Source of the DNA: Phenylobacterium sp.
GTDB taxonomy: Bacteria > Pseudomonadota > Alphaproteobacteria > Caulobacterales > Caulobacteraceae
Length of the DNA stretch: 64,000 nucleotides
Reading direction: 5' to 3'
Assembly (NCBI GenBank): GCA_018001015.1
Contig: JAGNIV010000003.1
Span: 62,001 to 126,000 of the forward strand
Under the pieces are notes generated by a model. The model had not been told where the DNA came from and did not search any database. It saw only the letters and a program-made list of their open reading frames with translations. Of this stretch, positions 53,206-61,251 are shown piece after piece. A program made the position numbers and the translations under genes. How positions within the stretch are numbered: position 1 is the first letter of the stretch; every line of letters starts with the position of its first letter.

Positions 53206-53222
53206 GGGTCCCTCGACTCTCA

Positions 53223-53242
53223 ATGATGATGTTCATCATCAT
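53223..53242. promoter_or_regulatory. Palindrome ATGATGATG-TT-CATCATCAT, likely TetR operator
   Basis: Perfect 9-bp arms (53223-53231 and 53234-53242), 17 bases before the tautomerase start and 76 bases before the divergent tetR start. A half-site TTGATGATG recurs at 53286. TetR proteins commonly bind such sites to control both divergent genes. Confidence 0.65.
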
Positions 53243-53318
53243 AAGTGAGGCGCGTCGTATTGATCAAGCCCCGCCGGGGTTCTATTGATGATGCCTATAA
53301 GCAAAGAGGGGCGACGCC

Positions 53319-53909
53319 ATGCGTATCAGCCGGGACCAGGCGCAGCAGAATCACGACCGCGTGGTGACCACGGCGGCGCGGATGTTCCGCGAGCGAGGCT
53401 TCGACGGGGTGGCGGTGGGCGACCTGATGAAGGCCGCGGGCTTCACCCACGGCGGGTTCTACAACCACTTCAAATCCAAGGAGGCGCTGTCGGCGCAGGC
53501 CTTGGACCAGGCCTTCCGCCAGATGGATGACCACCGGGCCGGGATGGAGAGCCTGGACGACCTGCTGGTCCAATACCTGTCCGAGGCCGCCTGCCGCGCG
53601 CCGGGGAAGGCGTGCCCGGCCGCCGCCCTGGCGGGGGACGTCTCGCGGCAGGGCGAACCGGTGAAGCAGGTCTTCGCCGAGGGCTTTGAGCGGATGGTGG
53701 AGTCGATGGCGGCCCGCCTGCCCGAGGGGCCGCGGGCGCGGGGCGAGGCCATCGCCCTGCTGTCGCGCATGGCCGGCGCGCTGGCCTTGGCCAGGGCGAT
53801 GCCGGAGTCTTCAGAACTGGGTCGGGAGGTGCTTGCCGCGGCGCTGGAAAGCTGCCGGGCGGACGCCGCGCGCCTGACGGGCGAGGCGAACCAAAACCCC
53901 CGGAGCTGA
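53319..53909 (+). CDS. TetR-family regulator divergent from the tautomerase gene
   Basis: 196 residues. HTH: VVTTAARMFRERGFDGVAVGDLMKAAGFTHGGFYNHFKSKEAL. The C-terminal half is a ligand domain with three cysteines (AACRAPGKACPA; LESCRAD), which could sense an electrophile. It probably controls the tautomerase gene and itself through the palindrome at 53223. A hairpin overlaps its stop codon. Confidence 0.9.
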   Translation: MRISRDQAQQNHDRVVTTAARMFRERGFDGVAVGDLMKAAGFTHGGFYNHFKSKEALSAQALDQAFRQMDDHRAGMESLDDLLVQYLSEAACRAPGKACPAAALAGDVSRQGEPVKQVFAEGFERMVESMAARLPEGPRARGEAIALLSRMAGALALARAMPESSELGREVLAAALESCRADAARLTGEANQNPRS

Positions 53910-53920
53910 GCTCCGGGGGT
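53896..53920. terminator. Bidirectional hairpin between tetR and the aldehyde dehydrogenase gene
   Basis: ACCCCCGGAGC (53896-53906) and GCTCCGGGGGT (53910-53920), a perfect 11-bp stem whose TGA loop is the tetR stop codon. On the plus strand it is preceded by an A-rich AACCAAA, so it could also work for the converging gene. Confidence 0.65.
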
Positions 53921-53935
53921 CGGTAAGGCCTTGGA

Positions 53936-55375
53936 CTATTCCGCGGCGGGCTTCGGCGCGTAGCCGAGGATCGCCTTGGTTTCCAGGAACTCGTGGAAGC
54001 CGAAATCGCCCCACTCGCGCCCGTTGCCGCTCATCTTGTAGCCGCCGAACGGGGCCATCATGTCGCCGCCGCCGCCGTTGATCGACACCTGGCCGGCGCG
54101 AAGCTTGGCGGCCACCTTGCGGGCGGCGTTCAGGTCTTCGGCCTGCACATAGGCGGCCAGGCCGTACTCGGTGTCGTTGCCGACCTCGATGGCCTCGTCG
54201 AGGCTGTCATAGCCGAGGATCGACAGCACGGGGCCGAAGATCTCTTCCTTGGCGATGGTCATCTCGTTGGTGACGTTGGCGAAGACGGTGGGCTTCACAT
54301 AGTAGCCCTTGTCGAGCCCGTCCGGACGGCCGACGCCGCCGGAGACCAGGGTCGCGCCCTCGTCGATGCCGGCCTGGATCAGCTTCTGGATCTTGTTGAA
54401 CTGGATTTCCGAGACCACCGGACCCAGCTGGCTGTTGCCGTTCGGGTCGCCGACGGTGACGGTGGAGACCGCCTCGCGGGCCACGGCGATGGCTTCGTCC
54501 ATGCGGGCTTTCGGGACCAGCATGCGGGTCGGCGCATTACAGGACTGACCCGAGTTGGTCATCATGGTGGCGACGCCACGGCCCACGCCCTTGGCGAAGG
54601 CGCCGTCGTCCAGAACGATGTTGGGGCTCTTGCCGCCCAGCTCCTGGGCCACACGCTTGACGGTCGGGGCGGCGTTCTTGGCCACCTCGATGCCGGCGCG
54701 GGTGGAGCCGGTGAAGGAGACCATGTCCACTTCCGGGTGGCTGGAGAGCGGGACGCCGACGCCGATGCCGTCGCCCTGAACCATGTTGAACACGCCGGCG
54801 GGAACGCCCGCGGCATGCATGATCTCAGCGAAGATGTGGCCCGAGAACGGGGCGACTTCCGAAGGCTTCAGCACCATGGTGCAGCCCGTGGCGATGGCCG
54901 GGGCCACCTTGCAGACGATCTGGTTCAGGGGCCAGTTCCAGGGGGTGATGAACCCGCAGACGCCGATCGGCTCCTTGACGATCATCGTCGGGCCGCGGTC
55001 TTCCTCGAACTTGAAGGTCTTCAGCACTTCCACGGCGGTGGCCAGGTGGCCCATGCCGATCGGAACCTGGGCGCGCTGGGCGAGGTTGGCCGGGGCGCCC
55101 ATTTCCTCGGTCACGGCGGTGGCCAGGTCGCCGAAGCGCTTCTGGTATTCGGCCAGGATGCGGCCCAGGACCTCCAGGCGCTCTTCACGGGTGGTCTGCG
55201 ACCAGGCCGGGAAGGCGGCGCGGGCGGCCTTGACGGCCTTGTCCACGTCGGTGGCGTTGCCCAGCGAGATCTTGCCGCAGACTTCCTCGTTCGCCGGATT
55301 GATGACGTCGAGGGTCTTGGCTTCGGTGGGTTCGACCCATTCGCCGTTGATGTAGAACTTCAGGTACTCGCGCAT
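53936..55375 (-). CDS. NAD(P)-dependent aldehyde dehydrogenase
   Basis: 479 residues. Catalytic glutamate in AQELGGKSPNIVLDD, and catalytic cysteine in TNSGQSCNAPTRMLV; FITPWNWPLNQI and SFTGSTRAGIEV are the cofactor-site blocks. A broad-range enzyme oxidising an aldehyde to an acid; the substrate is not clear. GGGAGG is 6 bases before the ATG at 55375. A palindrome (55438-55454) lies in the upstream gap. Confidence 0.94.
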   Translation of the reverse strand: MREYLKFYINGEWVEPTEAKTLDVINPANEEVCGKISLGNATDVDKAVKAARAAFPAWSQTTREERLEVLGRILAEYQKRFGDLATAVTEEMGAPANLAQRAQVPIGMGHLATAVEVLKTFKFEEDRGPTMIVKEPIGVCGFITPWNWPLNQIVCKVAPAIATGCTMVLKPSEVAPFSGHIFAEIMHAAGVPAGVFNMVQGDGIGVGVPLSSHPEVDMVSFTGSTRAGIEVAKNAAPTVKRVAQELGGKSPNIVLDDGAFAKGVGRGVATMMTNSGQSCNAPTRMLVPKARMDEAIAVAREAVSTVTVGDPNGNSQLGPVVSEIQFNKIQKLIQAGIDEGATLVSGGVGRPDGLDKGYYVKPTVFANVTNEMTIAKEEIFGPVLSILGYDSLDEAIEVGNDTEYGLAAYVQAEDLNAARKVAAKLRAGQVSINGGGGDMMAPFGGYKMSGNGREWGDFGFHEFLETKAILGYAPKPAAE

Positions 55376-55437
55376 GGGCGTCCTCCCGGGATTTCGTTGA
55401 TGGTTCGCCGGCAGGGCCGACTTCAAACAAGCATTTT

Positions 55438-55454
55438 AGTGATCGCCGATCACT
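55438..55454. promoter_or_regulatory. Palindrome AGTGATC-GCC-GATCACT upstream of the aldehyde dehydrogenase gene
   Basis: Perfect 7-bp arms with a 3-base centre, 63 bases before the ATG in the gap between the aldehyde dehydrogenase and SMP-30 genes. The size and place suit a repressor site; the regulator is unknown. Confidence 0.45.
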
Positions 55455-55499
55455 GTGGAAGTCCCCATCGCCCGAATACGCCCGGCGAGGGGAGGAATC

Positions 55500-56426
55500 T
55501 TACTGGTGGATATGCGGCTGCCCCGCCACCGGGCTGCGTCCCTTGAGGACGTAACCCGCGCGGATGGAGCCGATATAGAGGTCCTTCAGGTCGGGGCCGC
55601 CCCAGGTGATATTGGTGGGGTGGTTGACGATGTCGCCCGACAGATCGTGGATCACGGTGACAACTTCAAGGCTGGACGTGATGGCCACCACCTTGTTGGC
55701 GGCCGGCAGACAGACCCAGAGGTTGCCCTCGGCGTCCATCCCAACCCCATCGGTGTAGCCCAGCTGCTCCGCGGGCGGCGCCGGGACCTCCTGCTGCAGC
55801 TTGCCCAGCACCGGCCCGTAGCGGTAGCCGGCGCCCAGCTTTCCGCCCGCCAGCACCGGGAAGGCCATGACGTCGGCGCCGCTGGTCTGGGCGCAGTAGA
55901 GCGTGGCTTCATCGGCCGACAGCGCCATGCCGTTTGGAAACTTCAGTCCCTCGGCGACGATCTCCGTCGAGCCGTCCGGCCGCAGCACGAAGATGAAGCC
56001 GTCGGTGCGGCCGTCCAGGGCCTGGGGCCAGGTCTCGGCGTGGGTCGAGTTGGCGCACCAGATGTTCCCGGCCCGGTCCATCACCGGATAGTTGGCGCTG
56101 GTCAGCCGCTTGCCGCCGACCTGCGCCACCAGGGTCTCGTGCTGGCCGGTGGCGGGATCGAAGCGCTGCAGCGGCCCCTCCTGCTTGTCATAGATGCCGA
56201 AGTTGGCGATCAGCACCCGGCCCTCGCGATCCATGTTGATGCCGTTCGGCGCGCCACCCTTGGGCCCCAGCCGCTTGAACGAGCCGTCGGGGAAGATCTC
56301 GGCCACCGCGCACTGGTGGTCGGAGGCAAAGACCCGACCGTCCTTGGAGACGACGACGTCCTCGGGCCGGTCGATGCCGAGCGCGATCTTGGTGAGGCTG
56401 GAAGGCGCGATGGGGGTGAGCGGCAT
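55500..56426 (-). CDS. SMP-30/gluconolactonase-like beta-propeller protein
   Basis: 308 residues, six-bladed propeller of the SMP-30/LRE family. IDRPEDVVVSKDGRVFASDH, GGAPNGINMDREGRVLIANFG and FPNGMALSADEATLYCAQT hold the metal-ligand residues (E, N, D). It hydrolyses lactones or related esters. It lies upstream of the aldehyde dehydrogenase on the same strand, 124 bases apart, so the two may serve one sugar or aldehyde pathway. Confidence 0.85.
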   Translation of the reverse strand: MPLTPIAPSSLTKIALGIDRPEDVVVSKDGRVFASDHQCAVAEIFPDGSFKRLGPKGGAPNGINMDREGRVLIANFGIYDKQEGPLQRFDPATGQHETLVAQVGGKRLTSANYPVMDRAGNIWCANSTHAETWPQALDGRTDGFIFVLRPDGSTEIVAEGLKFPNGMALSADEATLYCAQTSGADVMAFPVLAGGKLGAGYRYGPVLGKLQQEVPAPPAEQLGYTDGVGMDAEGNLWVCLPAANKVVAITSSLEVVTVIHDLSGDIVNHPTNITWGGPDLKDLYIGSIRAGYVLKGRSPVAGQPHIHQ

Positions 56427-56528
56427 GGGTTTCCTCGGGGGGCGTTTCTATTTTTTTCCACGCTAGCGCGGCGGAGCAGCTCCGGTCTTGGGATTTTTCC
56501 TGGCCTCTCACCCGTTGCGGTCAAATGG

Positions 56529-56670
56529 CCCTCCCCCTCGATGGGGGAGGGTTGGGTGGGGGTGCGCCCGCTGAAGTTCGGCAAAGACCGAGGTCGGCGC
56601 CGAATGAGGCATTCGCCAAGCACCCTGCCTTCACCCCCATCCCCGCCCTTCCCCCATCGAGGGGGAAGGG
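56529..56670. repeat. Palindromic intergenic repeat with CCCTCGATGGGG-type arms
   Basis: The left arm CCCTCCCCCTCGATGGGGGAGG begins near 56529; the right arm CCTTCCCCCATCGAGGGGGAAG ends at 56670. Each arm is itself a palindrome around TCGA or ATCGA. Between them are ~95 bases including a GTCGGCG stretch. Such elements are common in alphaproteobacterial intergenic DNA. It fills most of the 307-base gap between the SMP-30 start and the 26-residue peptide gene. Confidence 0.7.
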
Positions 56671-56733
56671 AGTGAAGCCTTGCAGCCCCCGCCGCCGCTC
56701 GCTAACACCGGGCCAGCAAATCGGAGCCCGACC

Positions 56734-56814
56734 ATGGTCGCCATCTACACGATCCTCGCCTTCCTCGTCGTGATCTTCAGCCTCAACTATTTCGAGTTCG
56801 GCCGCTTCGACTGA
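56734..56814 (+). CDS. 26-residue membrane peptide
   Basis: The chain VAIYTILAFLVVIFSLNYFEFG, then RFD, has one membrane helix followed by an N-Y-F-E-F-G-R-F-D tail. The sequence is far less Ala/Gly-rich than random translation of this DNA, and the codons are third-position G/C, suggesting a real gene. No strong ribosome site is visible (GGAGCC 8 bases upstream). It lies 10 bases before the FolM-like gene. Function unknown. Confidence 0.5.
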   Translation: MVAIYTILAFLVVIFSLNYFEFGRFD

Positions 56815-56824
56815 CCGACCCGGA

Positions 56825-57559
56825 ATGGCGGCGAGCACGCGCGGCGCGGCCCTGGTCACCGGGGGCGCGCGACGTATCGGCCGGACGCTGGTCCTGGCCT
56901 GCGCGCGCGCGGGCTATGACGTCGCCATCCACTGCCGGGCCGTCGATGATGACGCCCAGGCCGCCGCGGCCGATGTCCGCAGCCTTGGCCGCAAGGCCTA
57001 CCTACATCCCTGCGACCTGCGCCAGGAGGCGGCCGCCGCCCCCATGGTGGGCGATGTCGAGGCGGAGCTCGGCCCCGTGACCCTGCTCGTGAACTGCGCC
57101 TCGACCTTCGAGGAGGACGCTTTTTCCAGCATGAACCGCGCCTCGTGGGACGCGCACATGGAGACCAATCTCCGCGCGCCCCTGGTCCTGGCCCAGGCCT
57201 TCGCCCGCCGACTGCCGGCTGACCGCGACGGCCTGATCGTCAATGTGCTGGACCAACGGGTGCTGGCGCCCGGCGCGGAGTTCTTCAGCTACACGCTTTC
57301 CAAGGCCGCCCTGTGGAGCGCCACCCAGATGCTGGCCCAGGCCCTGGCGCCCCGCATCCGGGTGAACGGCATCGGGCCCGGACCGACGCTGGCCTCCATC
57401 CACCAGGACGACGCCGCCTTCGCCGCCGAAGCCGCCTCGACGCCGCTCGGCCACCCGGTCGATCCGGCGGAGATCGGTCAGGCCCTGGCCTATCTGATTG
57501 ACGCAAGGTCAGTGACGGGCCAGATGATCGCTGTCGATTCCGGTCAGCACCTGACCTGA
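56825..57559 (+). CDS. SDR-family reductase, FolM/pteridine-reductase-like
   Basis: 244 residues. The Rossmann motif ALVTGGARRIGRTLVLAC has the TGGxRRIG form seen in pteridine reductases and FolM rather than TGxxxGIG. The active-site tyrosine/lysine are in FFSYTLSKAALWSATQM, and ILNVxDQRVLAPG-like text (VNVLDQRVLAPG) also fits FolM. It probably reduces dihydropterins such as dihydromonapterin or dihydrofolate. It is followed after 12 bases by folB, supporting a folate role. Confidence 0.85.
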   Translation: MAASTRGAALVTGGARRIGRTLVLACARAGYDVAIHCRAVDDDAQAAAADVRSLGRKAYLHPCDLRQEAAAAPMVGDVEAELGPVTLLVNCASTFEEDAFSSMNRASWDAHMETNLRAPLVLAQAFARRLPADRDGLIVNVLDQRVLAPGAEFFSYTLSKAALWSATQMLAQALAPRIRVNGIGPGPTLASIHQDDAAFAAEAASTPLGHPVDPAEIGQALAYLIDARSVTGQMIAVDSGQHLT

Positions 57560-57571
57560 AGGAGCGCGACC

Positions 57572-57991
57572 TTGGCCCTCTCGCCGATCCAGGAGATTCC
57601 CGCCGAAACGCAAGCCAGTCCCGTGGCCGCCGGCCGCATCGTCATGACCAAGATCTTCGTCACCGGACTGAAGGTCGATGCCCAGATCGGCGTCTATTCC
57701 CATGAAAAGGGCAAGGCTCAGCCCCTCGTCGTCGATGTCGAACTCGACGTGCCCACGGCCGGCGCCGAGCGCCTGAGCGAGACCGTCAATTACGAGATGG
57801 TGGGCGAAGCCGCCCGCGCCATCGCCGCCGAGGGCCATATCGGCCTGGTGGAGGCCTTCGCCGAACGGCTGGCGCGGGCCTGTCTCGCCGACCCTCGGGT
57901 GACGCGGGCCCGGGTGCGGGTCGAAAAGCCCCTGGCGCTGGCCCCCCACGCGGCGGCGGCGGGCGTCGAGATCACGGTCGTCCGCGGGTAG
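57572..57991 (+). CDS. folB: Dihydroneopterin aldolase FolB
   Basis: 139 residues. KIFVTGLKVDAQIGVYSHEKGKAQPL is the family start, VNYEMVGEAARAIA and HIGLVEAFAERLARACL complete the active site, and RVEKPLALAPHAAAAGVEI is the C-terminal end. It makes 6-hydroxymethyl-dihydropterin in folate synthesis. The start is TTG at 57572 (AAGGAG 7 bases upstream); it has ~20 extra N-terminal residues, and the ATG at 57644 is an alternative. Confidence 0.9.
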   Translation: MALSPIQEIPAETQASPVAAGRIVMTKIFVTGLKVDAQIGVYSHEKGKAQPLVVDVELDVPTAGAERLSETVNYEMVGEAARAIAAEGHIGLVEAFAERLARACLADPRVTRARVRVEKPLALAPHAAAAGVEITVVRG

Positions 57992-58055
57992 TCGCCAGAC
58001 TCCTCCCCTTGCGGGAGAAGGTTAAGATGCCTGCTTCGAAGCGGAGTCTCTCCCC

Positions 58056-58565
58056 ATGGCCATCTCCCACAGCGCCCGGCTCTCCCCCCTGCAGGGCGAG
58101 ACCGTATGGACGCTGGACGGGGACGCCATCACCGAAACCCGCGGTCGCCGGGCGCGGCGGTTCGAACTGGCCAGGCTGAAGAGCCTGCAAAGCGCCGAGG
58201 GCGGCGCGATCCTGACCTTCGCGCGCGGCCGTCTGACCATTCCGGCCATGAGCTATACCCGTGGGCTGCGGCCGGAGAACCGCGCGGCTTCCTTCGCGGC
58301 TTTTGTCGGCGCAGTGGCGGCGGCGGCCGCAGTCACCACGCCGGGCGCACGGTTCCGCAACGCCGGGACGCCCCTGGCCGAGCCGCTGACCTGGATGATC
58401 GGCCTGCTGGGGGGCGGCGCCCTGCTGTTGCTGCTGTTCGCCGCCACCGCCGGGGCCTGGACCCTGGGCGTGGCGCTGGCCGCGCGGCTGGTGTTCGTAA
58501 TGATCCTGGCGGCGGGCGCCCTGCCCTGGCTCAATAGAAGCGGCCAAAACATGGACGCGAATTAA
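58056..58565 (+). CDS. Membrane protein of unknown function
   Basis: 169 residues. A cytoplasmic-like beta-rich N-terminus (GETVWTLDGDAITETRGRRARRFELARLKSL) resembles a PH-like domain; then three helices (ASFAAFVGAVAAAAAV; LLGGGALLLLLFAATA; LAARLVFVMILAAGALP). No family named. It is a single gene between folB and the DUF4870 gene. Confidence 0.62.
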   Translation: MAISHSARLSPLQGETVWTLDGDAITETRGRRARRFELARLKSLQSAEGGAILTFARGRLTIPAMSYTRGLRPENRAASFAAFVGAVAAAAAVTTPGARFRNAGTPLAEPLTWMIGLLGGGALLLLLFAATAGAWTLGVALAARLVFVMILAAGALPWLNRSGQNMDAN

Positions 58566-58626
58566 ACTGGCGCCAGGCCAAATCAGGGCCACATCATACT
58601 CTGGACGAGACGAAGAGGAGCCCGTC

Positions 58627-59034
58627 ATGAGTGAACGACTGGACACCGGCACGGTCACCATGACCGAAGACAAGACCATGCCGATGGTGGCCTACGTGCT
58701 GTACCTGCTGGGGTTCGCCAGCGGCGGACTGACGTTGTTTGTCGGGCTGATCATCGCTTACGCGAACCGTGGGACGGCCGGTCCGAAAATGGAGACCCAC
58801 TATACCTTCATGATCCGGACCTTTTGGCTGAGCATCGCCTGGGCGATCATCGGCGGCCTGCTGGTTCTGTTCGGAGCGCCGCTCTCGTTAGTGCTAATCG
58901 GCATCCCGTTCTTCCTACTGGGCCTGTTCATCTTCGGCGCCGTGGGGATCTGGTTCGCGGTTCGTTGCGTCGTGGGGCTGATGTACCTGTCCCGAGGGGA
59001 AGCCTATCCCCGGCCCATGAACTGGCTAATTTAG
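58627..59034 (+). CDS. DUF4870-like membrane protein
   Basis: 135 residues, three helices: MVAYVLYLLGFASGGLTLFVGLIIAY, FWLSIAWAIIGGLLVLFGAPL and PFFLLGLFIFGAVGIWFAVRCVVGLMYL. A polar loop TAGPKMETHYTFMIRTFWL with HY-F is like DUF4870/YccF-type proteins. Function unknown. A 13-bp hairpin follows the stop. Confidence 0.75.
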   Translation: MSERLDTGTVTMTEDKTMPMVAYVLYLLGFASGGLTLFVGLIIAYANRGTAGPKMETHYTFMIRTFWLSIAWAIIGGLLVLFGAPLSLVLIGIPFFLLGLFIFGAVGIWFAVRCVVGLMYLSRGEAYPRPMNWLI

Positions 59035-59041
59035 AGGCAGA

Positions 59042-59073
59042 ATCCGCGCGCTTCGCCCAGGAAGCGCGCGGAT
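59042..59073. terminator. Hairpin after the DUF4870-like gene
   Basis: ATCCGCGCGCTTC (59042-59054), 6-base loop, GAAGCGCGCGGAT (59061-59073): a perfect 13-bp stem seven bases past the stop. No T tract follows, but the position suits a terminator. Confidence 0.65.
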
Positions 59074-59181
59074 CGAGCTGATCGCATCCCCCGCGGGTTG
59101 CATCACCTCGACGTCCCCCGGCCCCGGTCCCGAACCTTCACCTCGTCGGCGCCTGGGGGGCGAACGGCCGGGGGAATTCGT

Positions 59182-60165
59182 ATGCTGGGTCGGATATTCG
59201 GAATGCTGCTGGGGCTGGCGCTTGGAGGCGTCGGTTACGCCATTCTCCATCCGGGCGGGCTGGAGGGGCGGATTCCCCCGATCCCGTTGGGCGCCTTCGA
59301 GAGCCTGCGGTTCTTCGTGGCGATGGCCGCGGCCGGCCTGGGGGCGATCATCTTCATCGCCGCCCTGATGCCCAAGGGGCCACGAGGCCCGTCGGGCGGC
59401 GGCGGCAAGAAGCGCCGCAAGGGGGCGGCCCCGATGACCATCGACTTCAACGACCCCGCGCCCATGGCCGCCCACGACAGCGGCGCCACCCACGCCCATC
59501 ACCAGGCGGAGGTGGCGGCCCTGCCGCCCGAGCCAGCGGCGGAGGAGGCCGCGCCCGAGCCGGTGGTCCATTCCGGCGCGCCGCCCGGGGCCCCGGGAGC
59601 CTTCGCCGAGGCCAGGCGGGAGCTCCACGAACACACCAGGGCCGAACGCTGGTCAGAAGCCGCCGACATCGTCAGGCGGCTTTCGTCGTTGGCGGGGGAC
59701 GATCACGAACGCACCCTCGCGGCCCAGGACGCCGGGGACTTCGCCCGCGCCCAGGGCCTGACCGACCAGGCCGCCGACGCCTATGACGAGGCTCTGACCT
59801 ATGCCCGCCAGATCGGCGAGCCCTCGGGCCTGGCCGACGCCCTGACCAATGTCGGGGACGTGGCCTATGAGGAACAGCGGCTGGAGACCGCCGTGGACGC
59901 CTATGAGGAGGCCCTGGCCCTGCGCCGCGCCTTCGCCCAGGCCCAGCCCGGCGACCTCGGCGGCAAGCGCGCCCTGGCCCTGGCCCTGGAGCGCCTTGCC
60001 GACGCCCGCGAGGACCGCGGTCACCGCATGCGGGCGCTGGATCTCTACCGGGAAAGCCTAGACATCAGCGGCGCGCTCGCCTCAGCCGATCCCGTGGCCT
60101 ACGGCGAGGACCTGGCGGTCACCCGGCGCCGGCTGGCGGAGCTGGAAGCCAAGGTCCTGGCTTAA
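59182..60165 (+). CDS. Membrane-anchored TPR protein
   Basis: 327 residues. Two N-terminal helices (LGRIFGMLLGLALGGVGYAIL; LRFFVAMAAAGLGAIIFIAAL), a basic and Gly/Pro-rich linker (GGGGKKRRKG), then from about residue 130 a set of TPR repeats (QAADAYDEALTYARQIGEP, LETAVDAYEEALALRRAFA, MRALDLYRESLDIS). Probably a cytoplasmic-facing adaptor fixed to the inner membrane. The ATG at 59182 is chosen at the first helix. It ends at the intergenic repeat. Confidence 0.8.
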   Translation: MLGRIFGMLLGLALGGVGYAILHPGGLEGRIPPIPLGAFESLRFFVAMAAAGLGAIIFIAALMPKGPRGPSGGGGKKRRKGAAPMTIDFNDPAPMAAHDSGATHAHHQAEVAALPPEPAAEEAAPEPVVHSGAPPGAPGAFAEARRELHEHTRAERWSEAADIVRRLSSLAGDDHERTLAAQDAGDFARAQGLTDQAADAYDEALTYARQIGEPSGLADALTNVGDVAYEEQRLETAVDAYEEALALRRAFAQAQPGDLGGKRALALALERLADAREDRGHRMRALDLYRESLDISGALASADPVAYGEDLAVTRRRLAELEAKVLA

Positions 60166-60179
60166 GGCCTACCCCCAAC

Positions 60180-60286
60180 CCGCTCATCCCGGCGAAGGCC
60201 GGGACCCAGATCATAGATCACGACCTGGGCGAAAATCCTGAATTCGGCGGATGTACCTGGGCCCCGGCCTTCGCCGGGGTGAGCGG
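60180..60286. repeat. Dispersed ~108-bp palindromic intergenic repeat, copy 2
   Basis: Arms CCGCTCATCCCGGCGAAGG... (60180-60209) and ...CCTTCGCCGGGGTGAGCGG (60257-60286); the centre shares AGATCATAGATCAC with the reverse complement of the copy at 51500-51608. It lies between the convergent TPR and ilvE genes, where it may terminate both. Confidence 0.85.
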
Positions 60287-60292
60287 TGTATT

Positions 60293-61180
60293 CTACGCCG
60301 GGACCAGTTCGCGGCGCACCAGCTTGGCGTAGTCGTCCATCAGCTCCAACGACAGCTTGCCCGGCGTGAAGCTGTACTCGCCGATCTCCGCCACCGGGGT
60401 GACCTCCGCCGCCGTGCCCACCACGAAGCATTCGGTGAAGCCCGAGAGCTCCTCGGGCTTGATGTGCCGCTCGATGATCTCGACGCCCTTCGACTTGGCC
60501 AGAGCAATGACCGACTGGCGGGTGATGCCGTTCAGGAAGCAGTCCGGAGTGGGCGTGTGCAGCACACCGTCCTTGACGAAGAAGACGTTGGAGCCGGTGC
60601 TCTCGGCGACGTAGCCGCGATAGTCCAGCATCATGGCGTCGGTGTAGCCGGCCTTCTCGGCGGCATGCTTGGAGATGGTGCAGATCATGTACAGGCCGCT
60701 GGCCTTGGCATGGACCGGTTCGGACTCCGGCGACGGGCGCTTGTACTTGGCCCAGCACATGCGGATGCCCTTGGCGCGTTCTTCGGGCTTGAAGTAGCTG
60801 GGCCAGTCCCAGACGGCGATGGCGACGTGGATCTTGGTCTGCTGGGCCGAGACCCCGATCATCTCCGATCCGCGCCAGGCGATGGGCCGGACATAGGCGT
60901 CGGTCAGGCCGTTCTTGGCGCAGGTGTCCTTGCAGGCCTGGTCGATCTCGGCCACCGTGAACGGAATCTCGAAGTCGAGGATCTCCGCCGACTGGAACAG
61001 ACGCTGGGTATGCTCGGTCAGCTTGTAGATCTCCCCGCCGTACATCCGCTCGCCTTCGAACACCGACGAGGCGTAATGGAGCCCATGGGTCAGCACGTGA
61101 ACCTTCGCCTCGCGCCAGGCTACGAACTGGCCGTCGAGCCAGATCCATCCATCGCGGTCATCGAAGGGAACGAGAGACAT
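60293..61180 (-). CDS. ilvE: Branched-chain amino acid aminotransferase
   Basis: 295 residues, fold-type IV PLP enzyme. HVLTHGLHYASSVFEGERMY, the PLP-lysine region VHAKASGLYMICTIS, and the LDYRGYVAESTGSNVFFVKDG block are all present. It makes or breaks leucine, isoleucine and valine. The ATG at 61180 is chosen; upstream in-frame sequence is not conserved. Divergent from the MarR gene by 71 bases. Confidence 0.93.
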   Translation of the reverse strand: MSLVPFDDRDGWIWLDGQFVAWREAKVHVLTHGLHYASSVFEGERMYGGEIYKLTEHTQRLFQSAEILDFEIPFTVAEIDQACKDTCAKNGLTDAYVRPIAWRGSEMIGVSAQQTKIHVAIAVWDWPSYFKPEERAKGIRMCWAKYKRPSPESEPVHAKASGLYMICTISKHAAEKAGYTDAMMLDYRGYVAESTGSNVFFVKDGVLHTPTPDCFLNGITRQSVIALAKSKGVEIIERHIKPEELSGFTECFVVGTAAEVTPVAEIGEYSFTPGKLSLELMDDYAKLVRRELVPA

Positions 61181-61251
61181 GGGACCTCCTACTGGGAACG
61201 CCTCCTTACAAACCCCCGGGCCCGCGACGTCAAACAAATTGGGGGTTTCCG

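Noticed and set aside
60162-61148. Minus-strand frame through the palindromic repeat ending in DLGPGLRRDER
   Set aside because: This is the typical spurious translation of the intergenic repeat joined to an ilvE shadow.
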